A DNA stretch of 64,000 nucleotides from assembly GCF_000175195.1 (NCBI RefSeq), contig NZ_ACQL01000098.1, positions 1 through 64,000 on the forward strand, given 5' to 3'. Positions 16,409-25,920 of this stretch are shown one piece after another (position 1 is the stretch's first letter; each line of letters begins with the position of its first letter). The notes under the pieces are model-generated. The model did not search any database and was not told where the DNA came from. It worked only from the letters and a program-made list of their open reading frames with translations. This DNA is from Actinobacillus minor NM305 (GTDB taxonomy: Bacteria; Pseudomonadota; Gammaproteobacteria; Enterobacterales; Pasteurellaceae). The position numbers and the translations under genes are program-made.

Positions 16409-16486
16409 GTTTATTACAACCAAAATTAATTTTTTTACTTTGCTAAATTAAAAAGTACCATATTCTCAAGTTAATTGGAGTAAATT

Positions 16487-17071
16487 ATGCAACAAAAAGA
16501 AACCCTATCAGCTTATATGGATGGGCAAAAAACTGAGTCGGGTTTTGCAGAAACCCTAGCGAATAGCCCTGAATTAAAACAAAAATGGGCAAACTATCAC
16601 ACTATCCGCAGTGTAATGCAAGGAGAAGAAATTCTACTTGGTCAAGATTTTTCAGCAAAAATGGAAGCATTAATTGAAAACGAATCTTTCGAAAAACAAG
16701 CTGAAAAACCGCGTGGTTTACTCGTGAAATTAAAACGTTGGAGTACTCCAATTATGCAAGCAGGTATTGCAGCATCTGTTTGCTTAGTGGCTGTTTTAGG
16801 TGTAAATATGGTTAACAGTAACAATGAAGTGGCTCAAACCGAACCCACATTACAAACCGTGCCATTTAGCAATGCTGTTCAAGCTGTAAGCTATAACGCA
16901 CCAGCAAAAGATATTGCAACATCTGATAAACTCGAGCAACAACAACGTCGTCTTGATACATTATTACAAAATCATGAGTTGCAACGTCGTACAAATACGG
17001 CTGTTTTGACTGAAGAGGAAAAAGCCAAAGCTCAAACGTCTTCAACTCACTCGGAAGCATCTTCAAAATAA
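16487..17071 (+). CDS. rseA: Anti-sigma-E factor RseA
   Basis: The 194-residue single-pass inner-membrane protein binds sigma-E on the cytoplasmic side and is degraded under envelope stress. The N-terminal cytoplasmic domain (ETLSAYMDGQ, typical of RseA) is followed by a transmembrane segment at about residues 90-109 (MQAGIAASVCLVAVLGVNMV) and a periplasmic domain with glutamine-rich LEQQQRRLDTLLQNHELQR. ATG 16487 follows TTGGAG. It is 78 bp after rpoE. A terminator separates it from rseB. Confidence 0.95.
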   Translation: MQQKETLSAYMDGQKTESGFAETLANSPELKQKWANYHTIRSVMQGEEILLGQDFSAKMEALIENESFEKQAEKPRGLLVKLKRWSTPIMQAGIAASVCLVAVLGVNMVNSNNEVAQTEPTLQTVPFSNAVQAVSYNAPAKDIATSDKLEQQQRRLDTLLQNHELQRRTNTAVLTEEEKAKAQTSSTHSEASSK

Positions 17072-17090
17072 TCAAAATATTGATTTATTT

Positions 17091-17121
17091 AGCCACTCGC
17101 CGCTTTTTCAGCTGAGTGGCT
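17091..17121 (+). terminator. Terminator after rseA
   Basis: Stem AGCCACTC (17091-17098) with 17114-17121, followed by TTCTTTT. It sits inside the rpoE-rseABC cluster, so full transcription of rseB would need readthrough or its own promoter. A larger inverted repeat (TTAAGCGGTA ... TACCGCTTTAA, about 17157-17213) follows in the same gap. Confidence 0.7.
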
Positions 17122-17255
17122 TTCTTTTATCTCAACTGGGTATTAAATAACACATTAAGCGGTAAAATTTTTCGAAAAATTCGTAAATTTTTGGTACACT
17201 TGTACCGCTTTAATTTTGAATACCCCAATAGACAAAAAGTGGAGATAAAACAATA

Positions 17256-18212
17256 ATGAAAAAAATAAATACGTTTTATTTAGCTTTGCTATGGTGCTTT
17301 TCGTCCATATCATGGGCAACGTCAACGTCCCCTATTCAATTATTACAAAATATGGTTTCTGCACATAAAAATACCAATTATGAACTACGCTATATTTTGC
17401 AACAAAACAATGACATTGAGTCATTTCAATATCGCCACACAACACAATCATATAAAGAGTTTGCACAATTACTGCGTCTAGATAATTCTCGAGAAGAAAT
17501 TATTTTACGTGATAATACCGTAAGTTATTTAGGATTAACATTCAAACCTTTTAGCCTCAAAAGTTCTCATATTTTAGATAACTTACCTGCTATTCTTTAT
17601 ACTGATTTTTCGAAACTAAAAGATTACCAATTTACCCTTTTAGGAAAATCTCGTGTTGCGGATCGCATTGCGAATATCGTAAAAATAGCGCCGTCTGATA
17701 ATTCCCGATATCAATACACGCTTTGGATTGATGATGAAAACTCTCTTCTGTTAAAAAGCCATCTACAAGATCATGAAGGACAAATATTAGAACAATTTAA
17801 AGTGATTAGCCAATATGTGGGTAATGAACTTCTTTATGTGACACCATATTTAGAATCACTAAAATTACCCCCTGTTATTGATACTAGTCTGAGCGAGCAA
17901 AATATCAAACAAGACATAAACTGGAAGTTAAATTGGCTACCTAGTGGTTTTTATTTAGTTAAAGGATTAAAACAAGGCTTTATTACAGATACAGAAAAAA
18001 TAACAAAGTTAGAAAGCCAATTATATAGTGATGGTATATTCTCTTTTACGGTATATGTCTTCCCCACAGAAGAACTTAGTTTTAATGAACAGTTCTTTAA
18101 ACAAGGCAATTTGACTATTTTTAGTCATACCGTAGAAGATAAAAATATCGTCCTTATCGGTGATATTCCAACCGAAAGTGCAAAAAAAATTGTATTTAAT
18201 ATCACTTTTTAG
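17256..18212 (+). CDS. rseB: Periplasmic sigma-E regulator RseB
   Basis: The 318-residue protein has a Sec signal peptide (MKKINTFYLALLWCFSSISWA). RseB binds the periplasmic part of RseA, protects it from DegS and senses lipopolysaccharide or mislocalised lipoproteins. The N-terminal LolA-like domain (IQLLQNMVSAHKNTNYELRY) and smaller C-terminal domain (LNWLPSGFYLVKGLKQ) are present. ATG 17256 has GGAGATAAAACA upstream. It lies 8 bp before rseC. Confidence 0.93.
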   Translation: MKKINTFYLALLWCFSSISWATSTSPIQLLQNMVSAHKNTNYELRYILQQNNDIESFQYRHTTQSYKEFAQLLRLDNSREEIILRDNTVSYLGLTFKPFSLKSSHILDNLPAILYTDFSKLKDYQFTLLGKSRVADRIANIVKIAPSDNSRYQYTLWIDDENSLLLKSHLQDHEGQILEQFKVISQYVGNELLYVTPYLESLKLPPVIDTSLSEQNIKQDINWKLNWLPSGFYLVKGLKQGFITDTEKITKLESQLYSDGIFSFTVYVFPTEELSFNEQFFKQGNLTIFSHTVEDKNIVLIGDIPTESAKKIVFNITF

Positions 18213-18220
18213 GAGTAATA

Positions 18221-18670
18221 ATGATTATAGAAAATGCTATGGTGCTCTCTTATCAAGATGGTATTGCTCAAGTGCAATGTTACGCTAAACAAGCCTGTGG
18301 AGGCTGTGCTGCGCAAAAAAATTGTGGAAGTAAAGCGCTATCAGGATTAGCAGGAGAAAAACTTGCGCAAGTATTAGAAATTAAAGTTAATGAAGATTTA
18401 AGTGCTGGTGAGATGATTCAATTAGGTATCCCTGAAATGACCTTATTAAAAAGTGTATTTTGGGTTTATTGTATCCCTCTTATGATACTGATATTATCCG
18501 CCGTTGTGTTATCTCAATTTATAATAAACGAATTATGGCTTGCATTCGGCATGATTTTTTTCACCGCTTGTAGCTTTCTTATGGTAAAAAAAATTATTGC
18601 TCATCAGCAATTAACCGAATTAACGCCAATTTTCTTAGGAAAAGTCCGCGAAAATAGGCTCGGAGAATAA
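18221..18670 (+). CDS. rseC: SoxR-reducing/sigma-E regulatory protein RseC
   Basis: The 149-residue inner-membrane protein has an N-terminal cysteine cluster ([17 protein letters not shown]) likely to hold an Fe-S centre, followed by two transmembrane helices (about residues 80-100 and 105-125). RseC/RsxC-type proteins influence sigma-E and keep SoxR reduced. AGGAGTAATA precedes the ATG. The stop codon is one base from the fadD start, indicating one operon. Confidence 0.93.
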   Translation: MIIENAMVLSYQDGIAQVQCYAKQACGGCAAQKNCGSKALSGLAGEKLAQVLEIKVNEDLSAGEMIQLGIPEMTLLKSVFWVYCIPLMILILSAVVLSQFIINELWLAFGMIFFTACSFLMVKKIIAHQQLTELTPIFLGKVRENRLGE

Positions 18671-18671
18671 T

Positions 18672-20357
18672 ATGGAAAAGATCTGGTTTGATAACTACCC
18701 ACCGGGTGCTGAAAAAACCATTAATGTAAAACAATACGAATCACTGGTTGAGATGTTTGAATCAGCCGTTAAACGCCACCCCGATATTCCTGCTTATATC
18801 AATATGGGGCAAGTTTTAACCTTTCGTAAATTAGAAGAACGAAGCCGTGCTTTTGCTGCATATTTACAAAATGAGCTACGTTTAGAAAAAGGGGATCGTA
18901 TTGCCCTTATGATGCCAAATCTATTGCAATATCCCATTGCTTTATTTGGTGCTTTACGTGCAGGCTTAGTTGTCGTCAATGTAAATCCACTTTATACGCC
19001 TCGAGAATTAGAACACCAATTAAATGATAGCGGTGCCAAAGCGATCGTAATTGTTTCTAATTTTGCTGCAACTCTTGAGAAAGTGGTTTTTAATACGAAT
19101 GTCGAGCACGTTATTTTAACCCGCATGGGAGATCAACTCTCATTTGGTAAAAGAACGCTTGTTAATTTTGTGGTTAAATATATTAAAAAATTGGTACCAA
19201 AGTACAAACTCCCTCATGCCGTGAGTTTTCGTGAGGCGTTAAGTATTGGTAAACAACGCCAATATGTAAGACCTAATATTGAATGTGATGATCTTGCTTT
19301 TTTACAATATACCGGTGGTACAACCGGTGTTGCTAAAGGCGCAATGCTAACTCACGCCAATATCGTAGCAAATATCTTCCAAGCAAAATGGATTGCTGAA
19401 CCGTTATTACGAAATAGCAAATCGAAAATTGGAGTTATCCCTCTTCCGCTATACCATGTGTTTGCGCTTTCCGTAAACTGCCTTCTCTTTATTGAACTCG
19501 GCATGACGGGCTTGCTCATTACGAACCCTCGTGATATTCCAGGTTTTATTAAAGAATTGAAAAAATATCGTTTTGTTGCCTTAACGGGGGTGAACACGTT
19601 ATTTAATGCATTATTAAATAACGACCAACTAAAAGAAGTGGATTTCTCAGCACTAAAACTTAGTGTTGGCGGCGGTGCCTCTATTCAAAGCGCAATCGCT
19701 CAACGTTGGTATGAAGCAACCGGTAGCCATATTATCGAAGGCTATGGTATGACAGAATGTTCTCCACTCATTGCTGCTTCTCGTTGGGACTCAACGGAAC
19801 ACAATGGTTCTATCGGTGTTCCGGTTCCAAATACCGATATTCGTATCGTTGATGATGAAGGGAATGATGTTGCACTAGGAGAGCGTGGTGAATTATGGGT
19901 TAAAGGCCCACAAGTTATGCGAGGTTATTGGAATCGCCCTAAAGATACTGCTGATGTTTTAAAAGATGGTTGGATGGCAACAGGAGATATTGTGGTAATG
20001 GGCGAAGACTTGAATTTACGTATCGTTGATCGTAAGAAAGACATGATCATCGTTTCAGGTTTTAATGTTTACCCAAATGAAATTGAAGATGTCATTGCAC
20101 ACAATCCGAAAGTCAATGAAGTTGTCGCAATTGGCGTCCCCCACCCTGTTTCCGGTGAAACCATTAAAATTTTTGTCACGAAAAAAGATGAAAGTTTAAC
20201 AAGAGAAGAACTGCGTAATTATTGTCGCCAGTATTTAACCGGTTATAAAATTCCAAAAGATATTGAATTCAGAGATGAATTGCCAAAAACCAATGTAGGT
20301 AAAATTCTTCGCCGTGTATTACGTGATGAAGAAATTGCCAAATTAGAAACTAAATAG
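18672..20357 (+). CDS. fadD: Long-chain-fatty-acid-CoA ligase
   Basis: The 561-residue AMP-forming acyl-CoA synthetase activates exogenous fatty acids. Hallmarks are the phosphate-binding loop [26 protein letters not shown], the adenylate motif GWMATGDIV and the C-terminal lysine motif [11 protein letters not shown]. The fatty-acyl signature [20 protein letters not shown] is as in FadD. It is tightly coupled to rseC. Pasteurellaceae often lack beta-oxidation, so the likely role is supplying acyl-CoA for phospholipid synthesis (inference). Confidence 0.95.
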   Translation: MEKIWFDNYPPGAEKTINVKQYESLVEMFESAVKRHPDIPAYINMGQVLTFRKLEERSRAFAAYLQNELRLEKGDRIALMMPNLLQYPIALFGALRAGLVVVNVNPLYTPRELEHQLNDSGAKAIVIVSNFAATLEKVVFNTNVEHVILTRMGDQLSFGKRTLVNFVVKYIKKLVPKYKLPHAVSFREALSIGKQRQYVRPNIECDDLAFLQYTGGTTGVAKGAMLTHANIVANIFQAKWIAEPLLRNSKSKIGVIPLPLYHVFALSVNCLLFIELGMTGLLITNPRDIPGFIKELKKYRFVALTGVNTLFNALLNNDQLKEVDFSALKLSVGGGASIQSAIAQRWYEATGSHIIEGYGMTECSPLIAASRWDSTEHNGSIGVPVPNTDIRIVDDEGNDVALGERGELWVKGPQVMRGYWNRPKDTADVLKDGWMATGDIVVMGEDLNLRIVDRKKDMIIVSGFNVYPNEIEDVIAHNPKVNEVVAIGVPHPVSGETIKIFVTKKDESLTREELRNYCRQYLTGYKIPKDIEFRDELPKTNVGKILRRVLRDEEIAKLETK

Positions 20358-20378
20358 CTAAATCATAAAGGAGCCAAC

Positions 20379-21005
20379 ATGAAAATTGTTGAAGTAAAAC
20401 ACCCGCTTGTACGTCATAAATTAGGCTTAATGCGCGCAGCGGATATTAGTACCAAAGATTTCCGTGAATTAGCCACTGAAGTCGGTAGCCTATTAACTTA
20501 TGAAGCAACAAAAGATCTTGAAACAGAATTAGTTGAAATTGATGGTTGGTGCGGTAAAGTCGAAGTTGATCGTATTAAAGGGAAAAAAGTTACTGTTGTA
20601 CCGATTTTACGCGCAGGTTTAGGGATGATGGATGGCGTTTTAGAGCATATTCCAAGTGCAAGAATCAGCGTTGTCGGTATTTATCGTGATGAAGAAACAT
20701 TACAGCCGGTGCCTTACTTCAAAAAACTGGCTAACGATGTAGAAGAACGCTTAGCGATTGTTGTCGATCCAATGCTTGCTACGGGTGGCTCTATGATTGC
20801 CACGCTTGACCTATTAAAAGCATCAGGTTGCAAAAACATTAAAGTACTCGTACTTGTTGCTGCTCCGGAAGGAATCGAAGCATTAAAAGCAAGTCATCCT
20901 GATATTGAACTTTATACCGCATCGATTGATAGCCACTTAAATGAACACGGCTATATCGTGCCAGGGTTAGGCGATGCCGGCGATAAAATTTTTGGAACTA
21001 AATAG
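20379..21005 (+). CDS. upp: Uracil phosphoribosyltransferase
   Basis: The 208-residue enzyme converts uracil and PRPP to UMP in pyrimidine salvage. Hallmarks are [15 protein letters not shown], the PRPP loop [16 protein letters not shown] and the C-terminal uracil-binding [17 protein letters not shown]. Full length. ATG 20379 follows AAGGAGCCAAC. It is 21 bp after fadD in the same direction. Confidence 0.98.
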   Translation: MKIVEVKHPLVRHKLGLMRAADISTKDFRELATEVGSLLTYEATKDLETELVEIDGWCGKVEVDRIKGKKVTVVPILRAGLGMMDGVLEHIPSARISVVGIYRDEETLQPVPYFKKLANDVEERLAIVVDPMLATGGSMIATLDLLKASGCKNIKVLVLVAAPEGIEALKASHPDIELYTASIDSHLNEHGYIVPGLGDAGDKIFGTK

Positions 21006-21024
21006 AAAGTTATTGCTAAAAATT

Positions 21025-21057
21025 GACTTAAAGCCTTACAATGTAGGGCTTTAAGTC
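21025..21057. terminator. Terminator between upp and the trpX-like gene
   Basis: Stem GACTTAAAGCC (21025-21035) with 21047-21057 and a 11-base loop. It is located between convergent genes. Confidence 0.75.
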
Positions 21058-21068
21058 CTCTTTAACTC

Positions 21069-21103
21069 CTAATATTTAAAGAAAATAAACATTCGCAACA
21101 ATT
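21069..21103. repeat. Second copy of a 35-bp sequence also found at 7363-7397
   Basis: CTAATATTTAAAGAAAATAA plus one A, five variable bases, then GCAACAATT occurs at both places. At 7363 it is part of the hairpin 3' of the TonB receptor, just past the IS1595-like gene. Here the hairpin is not complete. Possibly a mobile-element end or a shared terminator module. Confidence 0.55.
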
Positions 21104-21120
21104 ATATTTTCATAATAGCA

Positions 21121-22080
21121 CTATTCAAAAACTTCTTTCACTTCTGCTTTTAATGAATCCGAAATAATAACCCCAAATTCTTTAGCCGTTTTTGAGTTAA
21201 GAGAAAGAGACATTTTACTCACTTCATGGGTTGGAATACTTCCTGCTTTTTCCCCTTTTAGGATACGAGAAGCCACTTTCCCTGTTTCAATACCAATATC
21301 ATATTGGTTCACTGCATAAGCAGCCAAAGCGCCACGTTTTACTGTATCGCTATCAGACGCAATCACGGGAACTTTAATCTCCAACGCTGCTTTATGTAAA
21401 GCTTCATAAGCAGATACCACGGCATTATCTTCTGAAATATAGATAGCTTGTACTTTGCCATTTAAACTTCGAGCCGCTGTCCCAATATCAGCACTACGTT
21501 GTACTGCAACTGGCACAACTTTTATCCCAGCCTTCGTTGCTACCTCTTTTAATTCTTCTAAGACAATCGCAGAATTTACTTCCCCTGCGCTATATACATA
21601 GCCAATTGATTGTAAGTTAGGCACTAATTTTTGCGCTAATTCTAACTGCGGTTGCATCGGTTTATGATCTGATACACCTGTCACATTGGTACCACTCGGT
21701 TCCCAAGATTTCACTAATTTAGCGGCAACAGGATCGGTGACCGCTGAATAGACAATAGGGATCGTTTTCGTTGCTGCCACAACAGGCTGTGCTGAAGGCG
21801 TTGAAATCGGAATAATGACCGTAGCTTTATCACCAACAAACTTACGAGCAATCTGTGCTGCCGTTGCCGTACTGCCTTGTGCTGATTGGAAATTGATCTT
21901 GACCGTTTTTCCATCCACAAAGCCTTCTTTTTCTAACTGATCAATAACCCCTTTACGAATTGTATCTAATGCTGGATGCTCAACAATCGCAGTAATAGCA
22001 ACATTTGGTAATTCTTGAGCTATACTATTTAAACTAAAAAGGGCTAACGCTGATACAAGTAATGTTTTGCATGTTTTCAT
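21121..22080 (-). CDS. trpX: TrpX-type ABC transporter substrate-binding protein (probable tryptophan uptake)
   Basis: The 319-residue periplasmic binding protein belongs to the DUF534/TrpX family. It has a signal peptide (MKTCKTLLVSALALFSLNSIAQ), then VAITAIVEHPALDTIRKGV, FQSAQGS and IPIVYSAVTDPVAA, all typical of this family. Substrate assignment comes from the TrpR-operator-like palindrome directly upstream (22099-22120), so aromatic amino acid, most likely tryptophan, is inferred. GAGG lies 7 bases before ATG 22080; an earlier in-frame ATG at 22098 would sit against the operator and is rejected. The permease and ATPase genes that normally follow are absent: the gene ends at a terminator facing upp. 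Confidence 0.88.
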   Translation of the reverse strand: MKTCKTLLVSALALFSLNSIAQELPNVAITAIVEHPALDTIRKGVIDQLEKEGFVDGKTVKINFQSAQGSTATAAQIARKFVGDKATVIIPISTPSAQPVVAATKTIPIVYSAVTDPVAAKLVKSWEPSGTNVTGVSDHKPMQPQLELAQKLVPNLQSIGYVYSAGEVNSAIVLEELKEVATKAGIKVVPVAVQRSADIGTAARSLNGKVQAIYISEDNAVVSAYEALHKAALEIKVPVIASDSDTVKRGALAAYAVNQYDIGIETGKVASRILKGEKAGSIPTHEVSKMSLSLNSKTAKEFGVIISDSLKAEVKEVFE

Positions 22081-22098
22081 TTTGAACCTCAGAAACAA

Positions 22099-22120
22099 CG
22101 AACTAGTAAACTAGTACAAA
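22099..22120 (-). promoter_or_regulatory. TrpR operator
   Basis: CGAACTAGTAAACTAGTACA (22099-22118) is almost identical to the E. coli trp operator core (GAACTAGTTAACTAGTAC). Located 19-40 bp before the trpX-like start codon. Confidence 0.85.
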
Positions 22121-22201
22121 AGTAATCTATCTTCAAAGAGATCGCAAGCAAAAAATACACAAAAATAGCAAACACGATGTTGATTGTTTGTTTTTTAAAC
22201 G

Positions 22202-24205
22202 CTAATCTACTCTACTTCCTTTTAATAACTTCCTCATCCAACTCCGATTTGGGTTTAAGATCTGCCAAATATCTTCACTGATAGGGAGCGGTTCGTGCGT
22301 AATTAAACTTGCCAGAAGCTCCCCTAGTAATGGAGCTGAAGTTAATCCCCGAGACGCTAATCCATTGACGAGATAAAGTTGCGGAAAAGAAGCTGCAAGT
22401 TCAACTTTCTCTTTACGGCGAAGTGCATTATATAAATTTTGATACTGCACTTTTTGAACTTCAAAATTTGGCACAGAGCCAACTATTGGGCTACGATCAC
22501 GTAGAGCCGCTCGAATCCCAACTTTTGCTTGATTTTCTGAAGCATCAATCTGTTGCGTCCATTCACAAGCGGTCAAATTTTTCTGGAGTTTTGCAATATT
22601 TTCATGATGTTCATGCAAACTAAAATGCGTTTCCGCACTATCTCTAAGATGGCTAGCACCAATACAATGACGTCCGGTCTGAGAAATAGGGGTAATATAG
22701 CCATCATAACAAACCACACATTTTAACTGTGCTAATTGCTTATTACTTGGCACAGAACTAACCTGCCCACGTACAGGATACAAAGGAATACTTTTAGTCT
22801 GCGCAAAATCTTTTAAAGTATGCCCATTTGCTAAAACTAGCACTTCATGTTTAAACGTTTTGCCCTCATGCTGCCACGTCCATTTCCCTTCTTTAAAATC
22901 CGGTTGGGTAACTTCGTGGTTTAACACAATTCGTACACCTTTTGATTGTAAATAGGCAAAAGTATTTTGAACAAATTGTATTGGCGACAACCAGCCTCCA
23001 GATGGAATAAAAGCTCCACCGTGCACCACTTTTAAACCTATTTTCTCACTGAGTTCCTCTGCACTACATAGTTTAAAGAGCGTTTCATCATCTGTCTGCG
23101 TTGCCATTTTTTCTAATTTTTGAGCAACTTTTTCGTGATAAGCATATAGCGCAACCCCTGTTAATCCATGCTCAAATGAAATTTCTGCTTTAAGTTGTTT
23201 CAGTCGCTGTAATGCATAATCGAAGGCATGAATATAAAAGCGAACATTTCTTTCATCGTCATCACTTAATTGTGGGTAAATCGCCCCCTGTAAATTGCCC
23301 GAGGCATTTTGAGCAAGCTTTTCATCTTTACAGTAAAGAGTAACCTGTTTTCCTTTTTCCAATAGAGACAATGCGAGAAAAAGGCTCGCAACGCCACCAC
23401 CTACAATCGCAATATCTTGGTAATCTTGCGCGGATTGTTGATAAAAATAAGGAAATTTCACATCTTGTTCTATCGAACTTGATGTTTTTTGTCCCCACAA
23501 CATCTCACGTTTTTTACCAAAACCTTTGCGTTTTTTTACCTCAAATCCAACCGCTTGTAATCCTTTCCTAACATGGCTTGCTGCGGTAAAGGTTGCAAAA
23601 GTCCCTTCTTTTTGCGTGGTTTGGAACATGTGTTGATACACGGCTTCATTCCACATTTCCGGATTTTTATCTGGCGAAAAACCGTCTAAGAACCAAGCAT
23701 CAACCATTTCATGATAATAATCTCCCCATTGCTCGGCATTTTCGGCAATATCCCCAAACCATAGATCTAAATAGACATCCTCAAAATGATAACGTTGACA
23801 TCCCACTTGGCGAGGATTCCAACAAGCGGTTAAATTCTCTAATAATGTTGCAAATTGTGGGTAATGTTGATGTATCTCACTTAATTGTGTTGAAGTTAAT
23901 GGGTATTTCTCAAAAGATAAAAAATAGAGGCGTTTTAATCTATGTTCTGGAAATTGTTGACGAAATTGTTGAAATTTTTCAGCTACAGCTAAAAAATTTA
24001 ACCCCGTTCCAAACCCTGTTTCAGCAATGATAAAACTTGAACGTGTATGAGATTGCCATCTTTCCCAAAGCTGGTTACCTTCTTGAAAAACATAATAGCT
24101 TTCTGCTAAACCATCTTGAGTTGAAAAATAAATATCATCAAATTGCTCAGAAACAGGGGTATGATTAACATTAAAAGTCAGTTGAGAAAAAGTGAGTTTG
24201 CGCAT
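22202..24205 (-). CDS. mnmC: Bifunctional tRNA 5-methylaminomethyl-2-thiouridine modification protein MnmC
   Basis: The 667-residue two-domain enzyme completes mnm5(s2)U34 in tRNA. The N-terminal methyltransferase MnmC2 (about residues 1-245) has AETGFGTGLNFLAV and VDAWFLDGFSPDKNPEMW. The C-terminal FAD-dependent oxidoreductase MnmC1 (from about residue 265) has the dinucleotide motif IAIVGGGVASLFLALSLLEKG and NGLASRGLTSAPLLGE. Length and order match the full bifunctional form. It carries two uptake signal sequences in its coding region (22565 and 23822). Confidence 0.96.
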   Translation of the reverse strand: MRKLTFSQLTFNVNHTPVSEQFDDIYFSTQDGLAESYYVFQEGNQLWERWQSHTRSSFIIAETGFGTGLNFLAVAEKFQQFRQQFPEHRLKRLYFLSFEKYPLTSTQLSEIHQHYPQFATLLENLTACWNPRQVGCQRYHFEDVYLDLWFGDIAENAEQWGDYYHEMVDAWFLDGFSPDKNPEMWNEAVYQHMFQTTQKEGTFATFTAASHVRKGLQAVGFEVKKRKGFGKKREMLWGQKTSSSIEQDVKFPYFYQQSAQDYQDIAIVGGGVASLFLALSLLEKGKQVTLYCKDEKLAQNASGNLQGAIYPQLSDDDERNVRFYIHAFDYALQRLKQLKAEISFEHGLTGVALYAYHEKVAQKLEKMATQTDDETLFKLCSAEELSEKIGLKVVHGGAFIPSGGWLSPIQFVQNTFAYLQSKGVRIVLNHEVTQPDFKEGKWTWQHEGKTFKHEVLVLANGHTLKDFAQTKSIPLYPVRGQVSSVPSNKQLAQLKCVVCYDGYITPISQTGRHCIGASHLRDSAETHFSLHEHHENIAKLQKNLTACEWTQQIDASENQAKVGIRAALRDRSPIVGSVPNFEVQKVQYQNLYNALRRKEKVELAASFPQLYLVNGLASRGLTSAPLLGELLASLITHEPLPISEDIWQILNPNRSWMRKLLKGSRVD

Positions 24206-24262
24206 GAGTCACCCATTACTATAAAACGAGAATAATTTACCCAAGAAAGGAGAAAAAGAAAA

Positions 24263-24278
24263 GGTGCGTTTCCGCACC
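24263..24278 (-). terminator. Terminator of the 26-codon membrane peptide gene
   Basis: Stem GGTGCG / CGCACC with loop GAAA on the minus strand, followed by TTTTCTTTTT. It lies 6 bp after the stop codon of the small gene and before mnmC. Confidence 0.85.
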
Positions 24279-24284
24279 TATGTA

Positions 24285-24365
24285 TTAGAAAATAAAATAT
24301 GCGAAAGTACAGATCATTGCAAGCGTTGCAACCACTGTCATCATTGCATAACCAAATGTACCCAT
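24285..24365 (-). CDS. Predicted 26-aa single-pass membrane peptide
   Basis: Not recognised as a named family. The 26-codon frame starts MGTFGYAMMTVVATLA and ends FAYFIF, one continuous hydrophobic segment. Support for a real gene is strong. It has a consensus Shine-Dalgarno AAGGAGG placed 6 bases before the ATG, a sigma-70 promoter with 17-bp spacing (24398-24426) and an intrinsic terminator directly after the stop. It is thus a complete stand-alone transcription unit between sstT and mnmC. Tiny membrane peptides such as YnhF or CydX are similar in size and act as subunits or regulators of membrane complexes. Similarity to any of them is not clear. Confidence 0.75.
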   Translation of the reverse strand: MGTFGYAMMTVVATLAMICTFAYFIF

Positions 24366-24397
24366 ATAATCCTCCTTTGATTAGAATCAATGCTATT

Positions 24398-24426
24398 TTA
24401 ATATGAAGTTTACATTTTGTATTCAA
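24398..24426 (-). promoter_or_regulatory. Promoter of the 26-codon membrane peptide gene
   Basis: On the minus strand TTGAAT (24421-24426), 17-bp spacer, TATTAA (24398-24403), about 33 bp before the start codon. It begins right after the sstT terminator. Confidence 0.65.
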
Positions 24427-24428
24427 AA

Positions 24429-24455
24429 ATAATCCCTGAAATACAGGGATTATTC
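24429..24455 (-). terminator. Terminator of sstT
   Basis: Stem AATAATCCCTG / CAGGGATTATT with a 5-base loop, followed on the minus strand by TTTG. Confidence 0.85.
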
Positions 24456-24459
24456 ATTA

Positions 24460-25674
24460 TTATGCTGTTTTCTGATCTTCAGCCATACTAACAGCTGCTG
24501 TAAAGAGCACATCTGTTGATGAATTTAATGCTGTTTCAGCAGAGTCTTGAATCACCCCAATGATAAAACCAACACCGATAACTTGAGCAGCAATATCATT
24601 TGGAATGTTAAATAAACTACATGCTAATGGGATTAATAATAATGAACCACCGGCAACCCCTGAAGCACCACATGCACAAATTGAAGCCACAATACTTAAT
24701 AATAATGCAGACCAGAAATCTGGCACAATACCTTGCGTATAAGCAGCCGCTAACGTTAATACCGTTACCGTAATTGCCGCACCAGCCATGTTGATATTCG
24801 CACCAAGTGGAATAGAAAGAGAATAAATCTCTTCACGTAAACCTAAACGTTTTGATAACCCCATATTCACCGGAATATTTGCTGCTGAACTACGTGTAAA
24901 GAATGCAGTCACACCACTTTCACGCAAGCAGATAAATGTGAGTGGGAATGGATTACGGCGAATTTTCCACCAAACAATTAATGGATTTAAAATAAATGCC
25001 ACGATTGCCATTGCGCCAAGTAAAACCGCTAATAAACGTGCATATCCTACAAACGCATCCGCGCCATTTGTTGCAAAAGTATCTGCCACTAAACCAAAGA
25101 TACCAATAGGTGCAAGTGCAATAACTACTTTAACTACCGCAGAAACAGCCTCAGCAAAATCACTTAAAAACGTTTTAGTGGTTGGTGCTGAATGACGTAA
25201 TGCAGTCCCTAAACCAATTGACCATGCTAAAATACCAATAAAGTTTGCATTCGCTAAAGCCTGTAAAGGGTTATCCACTAAGTTAAACACAACAGTTTTA
25301 ATAATTTGCCCAATACCTTCCGGTGGAGCTAAATTATCTGGGCTTGCTACTAATTCTAAAGTGGTTGGAAACATAAAACTCAATACCACCGCTGTTAGTG
25401 CAGCCACAAATGTCCCTAACACATAAAGCACTAAAATCGGTTTGATTTTACTGTCTGAACCAATCTCTTTATTCGCAATGGTAGACATTACCAACACAAA
25501 AATTAAAATTGGCGCAATCGCACGAAGTGATTTTACGAAAAATTGACCTAAAACTCCGACATTTTTCGCCCACTCAGGACTGACTAATGCCAGAAGAACC
25601 CCTAAGACTAACCCGATGAAAATACGCAATACCAGATTGCCACCGAGTAATTTTGAAGAAAATGAATTGCTCAT
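24460..25674 (-). CDS. sstT: Serine/threonine:sodium symporter SstT
   Basis: The 404-residue inner-membrane symporter of the dicarboxylate/amino acid:cation symporter family imports serine and threonine with sodium. It has multiple hydrophobic helices and the family motifs [15 protein letters not shown] (the serine-rich re-entrant loop) and [13 protein letters not shown]. The closing segment [24 protein letters not shown] is typical of SstT. It is a single gene with a terminator. A 9-bp inverted repeat lies 30-50 bp before its start. Confidence 0.95.
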   Translation of the reverse strand: MSNSFSSKLLGGNLVLRIFIGLVLGVLLALVSPEWAKNVGVLGQFFVKSLRAIAPILIFVLVMSTIANKEIGSDSKIKPILVLYVLGTFVAALTAVVLSFMFPTTLELVASPDNLAPPEGIGQIIKTVVFNLVDNPLQALANANFIGILAWSIGLGTALRHSAPTTKTFLSDFAEAVSAVVKVVIALAPIGIFGLVADTFATNGADAFVGYARLLAVLLGAMAIVAFILNPLIVWWKIRRNPFPLTFICLRESGVTAFFTRSSAANIPVNMGLSKRLGLREEIYSLSIPLGANINMAGAAITVTVLTLAAAYTQGIVPDFWSALLLSIVASICACGASGVAGGSLLLIPLACSLFNIPNDIAAQVIGVGFIIGVIQDSAETALNSSTDVLFTAAVSMAEDQKTA

Positions 25675-25703
25675 AATACTTAACTTTAATAAAACCTTAT
25701 TTA

Positions 25704-25723
25704 GATAAATGCAAGCATTTATC
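25704..25723. promoter_or_regulatory. Perfect 9-bp inverted repeat upstream of sstT
   Basis: GATAAATGC-AA-GCATTTATC, located 30-49 bp upstream of the sstT start codon. It could be an operator or a leader hairpin. No regulator can be named. Confidence 0.45.
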
Positions 25724-25920
25724 CCCCAAAAAAGAAGAACTATGAGATTAGCCGAAAAATACGCTTTATGGAATAGGCAAACGATTAGAACTTATACTTT
25801 TTTTACAAATTTATTCTTTTTTAAGTTTTTTTTACAAAAATAAGTAACATATTCTTTCCGTTCTCACCTCCTTTAAGCTAAAATATAGCCCGTTTTTATT
25901 TACTACTCTTTTAAAACATT

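Noticed and set aside
24178-24426. 82-codon minus-strand frame before mnmC
   Set aside because: It runs through two terminators and the 26-codon gene in another frame; the short gene has all expression signals and this frame has none.
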